25,887 nucleotides of DNA from Paracoccaceae bacterium (GTDB lineage: Bacteria > Pseudomonadota > Alphaproteobacteria > Rhodobacterales > Rhodobacteraceae): the NCBI GenBank assembly GCA_015487335.1, contig WFPZ01000002.1, positions 1-25,887 of the forward strand. Direction: 5' to 3'. Positions 8,070 through 15,320 of the stretch are shown one piece after another. The notes beneath the pieces were generated by a model, which was not told the DNA's origin, ran no database searches, and saw only the letters and a list, made by a program, of their open reading frames with translations. Position numbers and translations under genes: made by a program. Position 1 is the stretch's first letter, and every line of letters starts with the position of its first letter.

Positions 8070-9736
8070 GCCAGCTCCTCCGGAAAATGGCGGATGAGGT
8101 GGCGCACGCAGTTGCCGGCCGCCTGGCCGAGGCCGCAGATCGAGGCATCCGCCATCACCTCGACCAGCTCTTCCATCAGCGGCACATCGGGCCGGCGCAG
8201 AAGCTCCACCAGCCGCGCGGTGCCGGCCCGGCAGGGCGTGCACTGGCCGCAGCTTTCATGGGCGAAGAAACGCATGGTGTTGAGCACCGCGTCGCGCACG
8301 CTGTCGTGCCCGGAAAGCACCACCACCGCGTGAGAGCCGACAAAGCCGCCGTGGGGCTCGAAGGTGCCGAAATCCAGCGGCAGATCGGCCATTTCCGCCG
8401 GAAACACCCCGCCCGAGGCGCCGCCCGGCAGGAAGGCCTTCAGCGCGTGACCCTCGGCCATGCCGCCGCAGTGCTCATCGATCAGCGCGCGCAGGGAGAT
8501 CCCGGCCGGGGCGATCTTCACCCCCGGCTCCTTCACCCGCCCCGAGACGGAATAGCTGCGCAGCCCCGGATGCCCCGGCCGTCCCTGACCGGCGAACCAG
8601 TCCGCGCCGTTGCGCAGGATATCCGGCACCCAGGAAAGGGTTTCCACGTTGTGGTTCAGGGTCGGCCGGCCGAAAAGGCCGGCCTCGGCGATATAGGGGG
8701 GGCGGTGGCGCGGCAGCCCGCGCTTGCCCTCGATGCTCTCGATCATCGCGCTCTCCTCGCCGCAAATGTAGGCGCCGGCGCCGCGGCGCAGCTCGATCGG
8801 GGTGGCGAGCAGCCCGGCTCGCTCGAGCGCGGCGATCTCGCGGCGCAGGATCTCGCGCGCTTCGGGGTATTCGTCGCGCAGATAAATCCAGATCCTTTCA
8901 CAGCCCACCGCTGCCGCGGCGATCAGCGCGCCCTCCAGCATCCGGTGAGGCGCGGTTTCGAGCCAGTATCGATCCTTGAAGGTGCCCGGCTCGCCCTCGT
9001 CGGCATTCACCGTCATCAGGCGCGGGGCGTCGAAGCCCCTGACGATCCGCCATTTCCGCCCGGCCGGAAAGCCCGCGCCGCCCAGCCCGCGCAGGCGGGC
9101 GTCCGACAGCGTGGCGATGGCCTCTTCGGCACCGAGATCGCCCGAGACGATGCGTTCCAGCATCTCGTAGCCGCCGCGGGCGCGGTAGCTCTCGAGCGTC
9201 TCGTAACGGGGGATCTCCGCCTCGTGAGGGCCGGCCAGGGCCTCGGCGATCCGGCCCTCGGTGGCCCCGTCCACCGCCCGCCGGCCCACCCGGGCGGCGG
9301 GTGCCGCATCGCACCGGCCGATGCAGGGCACCGGCTGGATGCGCACCCGGGCCGGATCGGTGCTGGCGCGCAGACGCCCGATCAGCCCCTCCGCCCCGGC
9401 CAGCGCACAGGACAGCGAATTGCACACCCGGACGGTCAGCGGCGCGGGGGCGGTCTCGCCCTCCTTCACCACGTCGAAATGGTGGTAGAAGCTGGCCACC
9501 TCGTAAACCTCGGCCTGGCTCAGGCGAAACAGCTCTGCCAGGGCCGCCAGATGCCGGGCATGCAGCGCGCGGTGTTCGTCCTGCAGCAGGTGCAGCGCCT
9601 CGATCAGCATGTCGCGCCGGCGGGGCATCTCGCCCAGCAGGGCCGCCACCTCGGCCAGCGCCTCCTCCTCGACCTGCCGCCCCTTGGGCAGGGTGACATC
9701 GCGGCGGGCGGAATGGATCGCGGCGTGTTTCTTCAT
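8066..9736 (-). CDS. fdhB: NAD-dependent formate dehydrogenase beta subunit, NuoE-NuoF fusion
   Basis: Diaphorase subunit of soluble formate dehydrogenase that moves electrons from the alpha subunit to NAD+. Residues about 20-165 are NuoE-like, with a [2Fe-2S] set at Cys105, Cys110, Cys138 and Cys142 (CNSLSC, PCIGRC). Residues about 200-556 are NuoF-like, with RGLGGAGFPAGRKW and ADEGEPGTFKDR for FMN and NADH, GAGAYICGEESAMIESIEG, and a [4Fe-4S] set SCGQCTPC plus ICGLG (Cys496/499/502/534). At 556 residues it matches the fused beta subunit of Methylobacterium FDH1 (about 570, from memory) rather than the separate FdsG and FdsB of Rhodobacter capsulatus. The ATG at 9736 has GGGGAG about 8 nt upstream. 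It is first of a two-gene operon; no fdhD, fdsC or regulator gene lies beside it. Confidence 0.93.
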   Translation of the reverse strand: MKKHAAIHSARRDVTLPKGRQVEEEALAEVAALLGEMPRRRDMLIEALHLLQDEHRALHARHLAALAELFRLSQAEVYEVASFYHHFDVVKEGETAPAPLTVRVCNSLSCALAGAEGLIGRLRASTDPARVRIQPVPCIGRCDAAPAARVGRRAVDGATEGRIAEALAGPHEAEIPRYETLESYRARGGYEMLERIVSGDLGAEEAIATLSDARLRGLGGAGFPAGRKWRIVRGFDAPRLMTVNADEGEPGTFKDRYWLETAPHRMLEGALIAAAAVGCERIWIYLRDEYPEAREILRREIAALERAGLLATPIELRRGAGAYICGEESAMIESIEGKRGLPRHRPPYIAEAGLFGRPTLNHNVETLSWVPDILRNGADWFAGQGRPGHPGLRSYSVSGRVKEPGVKIAPAGISLRALIDEHCGGMAEGHALKAFLPGGASGGVFPAEMADLPLDFGTFEPHGGFVGSHAVVVLSGHDSVRDAVLNTMRFFAHESCGQCTPCRAGTARLVELLRRPDVPLMEELVEVMADASICGLGQAAGNCVRHLIRHFPEELA

Positions 9737-9848
9737 TGGCGTTCTCCCCGGCGGCTAGCCTGCCGGATTAATCGCGCAGTTTCAAACGGCTTCAGCCATC
9801 CATTGGCGACATGAGCGATACCGCATGCGACGCGGCGGGGTGGAAGCG

Positions 9849-9903
9849 GCGGGGGGCTGCCTGCCCCCCGCGCCCCCCGGGAGTATTTCGAGGCAAGATG
9901 AAG
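9849..9903 (+). repeat. Intergenic repeat copy A: GC hairpin plus conserved tail
   Basis: A perfect 9-bp hairpin (GCGGGGGGC 9849-9857, loop TGCCT, GCCCCCCGC 9863-9871) is followed by the tail CGGGAGTATTT then GGCAAGATGAAG at 9878-9903. The same tail occurs three more times in this window. The copy lies in the 229-nt divergent gap between the formate dehydrogenase operon and the EEP-fold gene, 63 nt before the latter's ATG. Role unknown; a transcription terminator or a REP-like element are the obvious guesses. Confidence 0.72.
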
Positions 9904-9965
9904 GGCTGCGAATCGCTTGCCCGGAGCGGCGGATTGGCGGAAACTCGCCCCGTCTGGAGGTGGCG

Positions 9966-10766
9966 ATGAGCGACGACAAGCGCCTGCGCGTGATGAGCTG
10001 GAACCTGTGGTGGCGCTTCGGGCCGTGGCAGGAGCGCGCCCCGGCCATCGCCGCCACGCTGGCGCGCGAAGGGGCGGACATCATCTGCCTGCAGGAGGTC
10101 TGGGACGACGGGGCGCGCAACTTCGCCGCCGAACTGGCCGGAGAGCTGGGCTACGCCCATGCCTGGGCGCCCGGCGCGCGGCCCAATGGCATTCACATGG
10201 GCAATGCCATCCTGTCGCGCTGGCCGATCGCGGGGCATGAGACCATCGCGCTGTACGGCCAGGCCGGGGCCGACGAGATGCGCGTGGCGCTGCGGGCCGA
10301 TATCGAGGGGCCGGGGGTGCGGATCCCCGTTTTCTGCACCCATCTCAACTACCTGCCCTATCACAGCCATATCCGCCAGCGGCAGGTGGCCGGGGTGCTG
10401 GAGTTCATGCAGGCTTCCCGGCCGTGGAAATATCCGCCCATCCTGTGCGGCGATTTCAACGCCGAACCGATGTCGGACGAGATCCGCATGATCACCGGAT
10501 TGGCTGCGGTGCCGGTGGAGGGGCTGGCGCTGCTCGATGCCTGGAGCTACTGCCACCCCGAACGCCCGGGCTTCACCTGGTCGCGGGCAAACCCCCATGC
10601 GGGGCAATCCCTCGAGCCGGAACGGCGGATCGACTACATCTTTGCAGGCTACCCCCGGCCCGGCGGCAAGGGGCAGATCCTGGATTGCCGGATCACCGGG
10701 AACGCGCCGGTGGAGGGGGTCTGGCCCTCGGACCATTTCGCCCTGGTGGCCGAATTGCGGCTGTAA
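9966..10766 (+). CDS. Endonuclease/exonuclease/phosphatase-fold protein
   Basis: A 266-residue metal-dependent phosphodiesterase of the EEP superfamily (DNase I/APE1/sphingomyelinase fold). All core motifs are present: Asn13 in SWNLWW, Glu44 in CLQEVW, His126 in CTHLNY, Asp163/Asn165 in CGDFNAEP, Asp223 in RRIDYIF and Ser-Asp-His at 255-257 in WPSDHFAL. No signal peptide or DNA-repair-specific insertion was seen, so the substrate (nucleic acid, phospholipid or a small phosphoester) is open. The ATG at 9966 has GGAGG 5 nt upstream, which rules against the longer open frame from 9825 that runs through the repeat. It is 89 nt upstream of cdd on the same strand, so co-transcription with the nucleoside operon is possible but not shown. 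Confidence 0.85.
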   Translation: MSDDKRLRVMSWNLWWRFGPWQERAPAIAATLAREGADIICLQEVWDDGARNFAAELAGELGYAHAWAPGARPNGIHMGNAILSRWPIAGHETIALYGQAGADEMRVALRADIEGPGVRIPVFCTHLNYLPYHSHIRQRQVAGVLEFMQASRPWKYPPILCGDFNAEPMSDEIRMITGLAAVPVEGLALLDAWSYCHPERPGFTWSRANPHAGQSLEPERRIDYIFAGYPRPGGKGQILDCRITGNAPVEGVWPSDHFALVAELRL

Positions 10767-10782
10767 GCGGCCCGGCCGGCAC

Positions 10783-10799
10783 AGGGGCATCTGGCCCCT
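10783..10799 (+). terminator. Possible weak hairpin between the EEP gene and cdd
   Basis: AGGGGC (10783-10788), a 5-nt loop and GCCCCT (10794-10799) form a 6-bp stem 17 nt after the EEP stop codon. No T-run follows, so termination is doubtful; it may only separate the two genes partially. Confidence 0.25.
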
Positions 10800-10855
10800 T
10801 GCATCCTTCCGCATGCCGCCGCACTCTGGGGCGGTCCAATGACCGGAGTTGCACG

Positions 10856-11248
10856 ATGGATCTGCTGGAAGCTGCGAAACGGGTGCGCGAAAACGCCCAT
10901 GCTCCCTATTCGGGGTTCAAGGTCGGCGCGGCGATTCGGGCGGCTTCGGGGCGAATCTATGCGGGGTGCAACGTGGAAAACGCCTCATACCCCGAGGGCA
11001 GCTGCGCCGAGGCCGGCGCCATTGCCGCCATGGTGGCGGCGGGCGAGACGCGTATTGCCGAAGCGGCGGTGATCGCCGACAGCCCGCGCCCGGTCAGCCC
11101 CTGCGGCGGCTGCCGCCAGCGCCTGGCCGAGTTCGCCGGGGCCGAGGTGCGGGTCATCATGGCCACCCTCGATGGCCGGAGCCGCACCGCCACCATGGCG
11201 GAGCTTCTGCCCCATGCCTTCGGGCAGGACCACATGGAGCAGGGCTGA
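10856..11248 (+). CDS. cdd: Cytidine deaminase
   Basis: Hydrolytic deamination of cytidine and deoxycytidine to uridine and deoxyuridine. At 130 residues it is the short homotetrameric type. Zinc ligands are Cys50, Cys83 and Cys86 (GSCAEAGAI and SPCGGCRQRL), and Glu52 is the proton shuttle. The substrate-binding FKVGAAI and GCNVENASYPEG stretches are intact. The ATG at 10856 follows CCGGAG by about 6 nt. It is the first gene of cdd-deoA-deoB-upp: its uridine and deoxyuridine products can feed the phosphorylase encoded 2 nt downstream, and uracil then feeds upp at the end of the operon. Confidence 0.95.
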   Translation: MDLLEAAKRVRENAHAPYSGFKVGAAIRAASGRIYAGCNVENASYPEGSCAEAGAIAAMVAAGETRIAEAAVIADSPRPVSPCGGCRQRLAEFAGAEVRVIMATLDGRSRTATMAELLPHAFGQDHMEQG

Positions 11249-11250
11249 GC

Positions 11251-12558
11251 ATGGACGCCAGGAGCATCATCGCCCGGCTGCGCGACCGGGAAGGCCTTTC
11301 GCGGGCGGAAATCTCATGGTTCGCCAGGGGGCTGGCCAGCGGCGAGGTGACGGACGCCCAGGCCGGCGCCTTTGCCATGGCAGCCTGTCTCAACGGGCTG
11401 TCCTCCGACGAGCGCGTGGCGCTGACCCTGGCCATGCGCGACAGCGGCCAGGTGATAGCCTGGGATCTGCCCGGGCCGGTGGTGGACAAGCACTCCACCG
11501 GCGGGATCGGCGATGCGGTCTCGCTGCTGCTGGCCCCGGCGCTGGCCGCCCTCGGCGCCTATGTGCCGATGGTCTCGGGGCGCGGGCTGGGCCACACCGG
11601 CGGCACGCTCGACAAGCTGGAAGCGATCCCGGGGGTGAAGACGGAAGTCTCCGAAGAGCGCTTTCGCCGGATCGTCGAGAGCGTCGGCGCGGCGATCGTT
11701 TCGGCCACCGGCTCCATCGCCCCGGCCGACAAGCGCCTTTACGCGATCCGCGACGTCACCGCCACCGTCGAGAGCATCGACCTGATCACCGCCTCGATCC
11801 TGTCGAAGAAACTGGCCGCCGGGCTGGAGGCCCTGGTGCTCGACGTGAAGGTGGGCAGCGGCGCCTTCATGAAGAGCATGGACGAGGCCGAGGCACTGGC
11901 CGGCGCGCTGGTCTCCACCGCCAATGGCGCGGGGTGCCGGACCACGGCGCTGATCACCGACATGAACCAGCCGCTGGCCTCTTCGGCGGGCAATGCGCTG
12001 GAGGTGATGGAGGTCATGGAGGCGCTGACCGGGGTCGATACCGGCTCCCGGCTGTTCGAACTGACGGCAAGGCTGGGCGGAGAGCTTCTGGTGCTGGCCG
12101 GCATGGCGGCCGGCGCCGACGAGGGCGCGGCACAGGTGGCGGGCAGCCTGCGCGACGGCTCGGCAGCGGAGCGGTTCGCCCGCATGGTGGCGGAACTTGG
12201 CGGCCCGGCCGATTTCGTCGAGCGCTGGCGCGACCGGCTGCCCTCGGCGCCGGTGGTGCGCGAGGTGCGGGCCGGGCGCAACGGCCGGGTGGTTGCCATC
12301 GACGGCCGGGCGCTGGGCATGGCGGTGGTCCATCTGGGCGGCGGGCGGCTGAAGGACGGCGACCGGATCGACCCCTCGGTGGGCCTCTCCGGGCTGCCCA
12401 TGCTGGGCGACGAAGTGGTGCCCGAAACGCCCCTGGGCACGATCCACGCGGCCTCGGGCCAGGCTGCAGAACGGGCCGAAACCGCCCTGCGCGAGGCCAT
12501 CGTCATCGGCGACGAGGACGTGGACATTCCCCCGCTTGTCTGCAGGAGCATAGGCTGA
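11251..12558 (+). CDS. deoA: Thymidine phosphorylase
   Basis: Phosphorolysis of thymidine or deoxyuridine to the free base and 2-deoxyribose-1-phosphate. The 435-residue product has the pyrimidine-nucleoside phosphorylase layout: an alpha domain (MDARSIIARLRDREGLSRAEISWFARGL), then the phosphate-binding stretch VDKHSTGGIGDAVSLLLAP, SGRGLGHTGGTLDKLEAIPG, ADKRLYAIRDVTATVESIDLITASILSKKLA and LDVKVGSGAFMKS. Length and motifs fit DeoA (E. coli 440) rather than the shorter bacillary Pdp. It starts 2 nt after the cdd stop, and its own TGA overlaps the deoB ATG by one nucleotide (TGATG), so the two are probably translationally coupled. Confidence 0.95.
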   Translation: MDARSIIARLRDREGLSRAEISWFARGLASGEVTDAQAGAFAMAACLNGLSSDERVALTLAMRDSGQVIAWDLPGPVVDKHSTGGIGDAVSLLLAPALAALGAYVPMVSGRGLGHTGGTLDKLEAIPGVKTEVSEERFRRIVESVGAAIVSATGSIAPADKRLYAIRDVTATVESIDLITASILSKKLAAGLEALVLDVKVGSGAFMKSMDEAEALAGALVSTANGAGCRTTALITDMNQPLASSAGNALEVMEVMEALTGVDTGSRLFELTARLGGELLVLAGMAAGADEGAAQVAGSLRDGSAAERFARMVAELGGPADFVERWRDRLPSAPVVREVRAGRNGRVVAIDGRALGMAVVHLGGGRLKDGDRIDPSVGLSGLPMLGDEVVPETPLGTIHAASGQAAERAETALREAIVIGDEDVDIPPLVCRSIG

Positions 12559-13766
12559 TGGCGCGCGCTTTTCTCGTGGTGATGGATTCGGTCGGCTGCG
12601 GCGGTGCCCCCGATGCCGGAAATTTCTTCAACGGCGAGCGGCCCGATACCGGCGCCAACACGCTGGGCCATATCGCGGCGGCCTGCGCGGCGGGCAAGGC
12701 CGAAGAGGGGCGCACCGGCCCGCTGAAGATGCCCAACCTGGATGCCCTCGGGCTGGGCGCGGCGATCCGGCTGGCCTCGGGCGCTGCCGCGCCGGGGCTG
12801 GAGGCCCGCCCCGAAGGGCTGTGGGGCGCGGCCACGGAAACTTCTCCGGGCAAGGACACGCCCTCCGGCCACTGGGAACTGGCGGGCGTGCCGGTGCCCT
12901 GGCAATGGCACTACTTCCCCGACACCACCCCCGCCTTCCCGCCGGAACTGGTGGCCGAGGTCTGCCGCCTTGCCGGCACCGAGGGGATACTGGGCAACTG
13001 CCATGCCTCGGGCATTCCGATCATCGAGAAGCACTGCGAAGAGCATCTGCGCACCGGCTGGCCGATCTGCTACACCTCCGCCGACAGCGTGTTCCAGATC
13101 GCCGCCCATGAAGAGGCCTTCGGCCTGCAGCGGCTGCTGCGGCTGTGCGAGGATCTCGCCCCCACCCTGCATGCGATGAAGGTAGGCCGCGTGATCGCCC
13201 GGCCCTTCGTCGGCACCTGCGACGATTTCCACCGCACGAAGAATCGGCGCGATTTCGCCATCGCCCCGCCCGAGCACACCTTGTGCGATTACGTCCAGCA
13301 GGCCGGTGGCAAGGTGTTCGCGGTGGGAAAGATCGGCGACATCTTCTCGATGCGCGGCATTGACGAGCTGCGCAAGGGCAGTGATGCCGAGCTGATGGAA
13401 CATCTGTTCGCGCTGCAGCGGGAGGCCCCCGACGGCAGCCTGATCTTCGCCAATTTCGTGGAGTTCGACACCCTCCATGGCCACCAGCGCGACGTTTCCG
13501 GCTATGCCCGGGCGCTGGAGTGGTTCGATGCGCAAGCCGGACGGCTTCTGGAGGGCACGCGGCCGGGGGATCTGGTGCTGTTCACCGCCGATCATGGCAA
13601 CGACCCCACCTGGACGGGCACCGACCATACCCGCGAACGGGTGCCGGTGCTGGCCCATGGGGCGGGGCACCGCGAAATCGGGCTAGTGAACTATGCCGAC
13701 GTGGGGGCCTCGGCGGCCGCCCACCTGAAGGTTGCCTATGGCGGGCAGGGCAGGAGTTTCCTTTGA
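12558..13766 (+). CDS. deoB: Phosphopentomutase
   Basis: Interconverts (deoxy)ribose-1-phosphate and (deoxy)ribose-5-phosphate, passing the sugar released by DeoA into central metabolism. The 402-residue protein belongs to the alkaline phosphatase superfamily. Asp10 in FLVVMDSVGCGGAPDA is a Mn ligand; Thr101 in TSPGKDTPSGHWE sits where the catalytic phosphothreonine is found. FVEFDTLHGHQRD and LVLFTADHGNDPTWTGTDHTRERVPVL supply the remaining metal-binding Asp and His residues. DFHRTKNRRDFAIAPP and FAVGKIGDIFSMRGI are DeoB-specific. The ATG overlaps the deoA stop. Family assignment is firm. Confidence 0.96.
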   Translation: MARAFLVVMDSVGCGGAPDAGNFFNGERPDTGANTLGHIAAACAAGKAEEGRTGPLKMPNLDALGLGAAIRLASGAAAPGLEARPEGLWGAATETSPGKDTPSGHWELAGVPVPWQWHYFPDTTPAFPPELVAEVCRLAGTEGILGNCHASGIPIIEKHCEEHLRTGWPICYTSADSVFQIAAHEEAFGLQRLLRLCEDLAPTLHAMKVGRVIARPFVGTCDDFHRTKNRRDFAIAPPEHTLCDYVQQAGGKVFAVGKIGDIFSMRGIDELRKGSDAELMEHLFALQREAPDGSLIFANFVEFDTLHGHQRDVSGYARALEWFDAQAGRLLEGTRPGDLVLFTADHGNDPTWTGTDHTRERVPVLAHGAGHREIGLVNYADVGASAAAHLKVAYGGQGRSFL

Positions 13767-13818
13767 CGCCACGGGCGGGTAAAGCGGGTGTCAGGCCATG
13801 CGAAAACGGGAAAAAGCC

Positions 13819-14451
13819 ATGCTCGAACATCTGAACGTCGTCGATCACCCGCTGGTGCAGCACAAGCTGACCATCATGCGGGACAAGAACACCTCCACGA
13901 ACTCGTTTCGCAGGCTGCTGCGCGAGATTTCCCTGCTGCTGGCCTACGAGATCACCCGCGAGATGGAAATGACCACCCGGCGCATCGAAACCCCTCTGAG
14001 CCCGATGGACGCCCCGGTGATCGCCGGCAAGAAACTGGCGCTGATTTCCATCCTGCGGGCCGGCAACGGCCTTCTCGACGGGGTGCTGGAGCTCGTACCG
14101 GCCGCGCGGGTGGGCTTTGTGGGCCTCTACCGCGACGAAAAGACCCTGCAGCCGGTCCAGTATTACTACAAGGTTCCCTCCGAGCTGAAAGACCGGCTGG
14201 TGATCTGCGTCGATCCGATGCTGGCCACCGGCAACAGCTCGGTCGCGGCGATCGACCTGCTAAAGAAGGACGGGGCCAACAACATCCGCTTCATGTGCCT
14301 GCTGGCCGCCCCCGAGGGAATTGCCCGGATGAAGGAAGCCCACCCGGACGTGCCCATCGTCACGGCGGCCGTGGATGAGCGGCTGAACGAACACGGCTAT
14401 ATCGTGCCCGGCCTCGGAGACGCCGGAGACCGCATGTACGGCACCAAATAG
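13819..14451 (+). CDS. upp: Uracil phosphoribosyltransferase
   Basis: Joins uracil and PRPP to give UMP. The 210-residue product begins MLEHLNVVDHPLVQHKLTIMRDK, the usual Upp opening, and carries SILRAGNGLLDGVLELVPAARVGFVGLYRDE. The PRPP-binding loop VDPMLATGNSS is at about residues 131-141, and the C-terminal YIVPGLGDAGDRMYGTK binds uracil. An in-frame ATG at 13798 would add MRKREKA; the shorter start is preferred because it matches family length (E. coli 208). It lies 52 nt after deoB, as the last gene of the salvage operon, returning the base released by DeoA to the nucleotide pool. A T-rich run (14455-14463) follows the stop, with only a weak stem before it. Confidence 0.94.
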   Translation: MLEHLNVVDHPLVQHKLTIMRDKNTSTNSFRRLLREISLLLAYEITREMEMTTRRIETPLSPMDAPVIAGKKLALISILRAGNGLLDGVLELVPAARVGFVGLYRDEKTLQPVQYYYKVPSELKDRLVICVDPMLATGNSSVAAIDLLKKDGANNIRFMCLLAAPEGIARMKEAHPDVPIVTAAVDERLNEHGYIVPGLGDAGDRMYGTK

Positions 14452-14454
14452 GCG

Positions 14455-14463
14455 TTTTTTCTT
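14455..14463 (+). terminator. T-rich run after upp, possible weak terminator
   Basis: Six consecutive T residues followed by CTT come just after the upp stop codon. The preceding sequence offers only short GC pairing (CGCC with GGCG around the stop), so a strong intrinsic terminator is not evident. It is the most AT-rich spot near this operon end and could reduce read-through into the SPOR gene. Confidence 0.3.
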
Positions 14464-14489
14464 TACAGATATGGCGCCGTCGGTCAGGA

Positions 14490-14514
14490 TGCCCCACAAC
14501 AGGTTGTGTGGGGC
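14490..14514 (+). promoter_or_regulatory. Hairpin just upstream of or overlapping the SPOR gene start
   Basis: GCCCCACA (14490-14497) can pair with TGTGGGGC (14507-14514), an 8-bp stem with a 9-nt loop ending 5 nt before the ATG at 14520 and covering an alternative GTG at 14508. It would hide the only G-rich stretch available as a ribosome binding site. Whether it regulates translation is inference. Confidence 0.4.
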
Positions 14515-14519
14515 GCAAG

Positions 14520-15308
14520 ATGCAGGCAGCCAGAACCGTTTTCAACACCATGGCTCGTGCCGGTGCCGTGCTGCTTGCCGGCACGCTGGGGGCCATGGCC
14601 CACGAAAGCGGCCCGGCCGGGCTGCCCCCGCCCGGTTTCGAGGGCAGGCAGTTCGTGGACAGCAAGGGCTGCATCTACGTGCGCGCAAGCTATGGCGGAA
14701 AGGTGGTCTGGGTGCCGCGGCTGGCGCCTGACCGCCAGCCCATGTGCGGCTTTCCACCGACTTTCGCGAAAGGGAAAACCGCCTCCCTGCCCCATGCCTC
14801 CCCGGCGGCCCGTCCCCGGCCGGGCGCGGCTGCCGCGCCCTCGGCCCCGGCGCTGGCCGTCAGGATTCCCGAAGGCTACCGGCTGGCCTGGGACGACGGC
14901 CGGCTGAACCCCGATCGCGGGCCGCGCAGCGCCGCGCAGAGCGAAAGGATGCACCGGATCTGGACCAGGACCGTCCCGATGCGCCTGACGGACGCGGCCA
15001 GGGCGAAACCGGCCCGGGCGCAAGCCCCCATTGCTGCCCGGACGCTTTCCGGAAAGTCCGTTGCCCAACCCCAGGCCACGGCCCCGCTCTATGTGCAGGT
15101 CGGCGTGTTCGGCGTGCCGGAAAATGCGCGCCGGGCCATTGCCCGGCTGCAACGGCTCGGCCTGCCGGTGAGCAGCCGGAGCCTTGAGCGCGGCGGGCAC
15201 AGCTATCAGGTGGTTCTTGCCGGGCCCTTCTCGGCCGCCGCCCCCCTCAACGCCGCCCTGGCCCGGGCGCGCGAGGCGGGCTTTGCCGATGCCTTCCCGC
15301 GCCGCTGA
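14520..15308 (+). CDS. Secreted SPOR-domain protein
   Basis: A protein of 262 residues. An N-terminal signal peptide (MQAARTVFNTMARAGAVLLAGTLGAMA, likely cleaved near residue 27) points to the periplasm or outer envelope. Residues about 48-82 form a conserved-looking segment with two cysteines (Cys51, Cys76: GCIYVRASYGGKVVWVPR...MCGFPPTF). A long Ala/Pro/Arg-rich linker follows, and then a C-terminal SPOR domain (about 189-260: LYVQVGVFGVPENARRAIARLQRLGLPVSS...YQVVLAGPF). SPOR domains bind glycan strands lacking stem peptides at division septa, so a role in cell envelope or division is likely but inferred. A GTG at 14508 would add MGRK. It is separated from upp by 68 nt containing a T-run and a hairpin, so it is probably its own unit. 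Confidence 0.83.
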   Translation: MQAARTVFNTMARAGAVLLAGTLGAMAHESGPAGLPPPGFEGRQFVDSKGCIYVRASYGGKVVWVPRLAPDRQPMCGFPPTFAKGKTASLPHASPAARPRPGAAAAPSAPALAVRIPEGYRLAWDDGRLNPDRGPRSAAQSERMHRIWTRTVPMRLTDAARAKPARAQAPIAARTLSGKSVAQPQATAPLYVQVGVFGVPENARRAIARLQRLGLPVSSRSLERGGHSYQVVLAGPFSAAAPLNAALARAREAGFADAFPRR

Positions 15309-15320
15309 CGGCGCACTTGC

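Noticed and set aside
9757..9786. Sigma-70-like promoter for the formate dehydrogenase operon (TTGAAA at 9781-9786, minus strand)
   Set aside because: The -35 element is fair, but no convincing -10 hexamer lies at 16-18 nt, so it was not listed as a feature.
11172..13766. A long plus-strand frame beginning inside cdd and covering deoA
   Set aside because: Only its last 402 codons, from ATG 12558, encode phosphopentomutase. The earlier part is out-of-frame deoA sequence.
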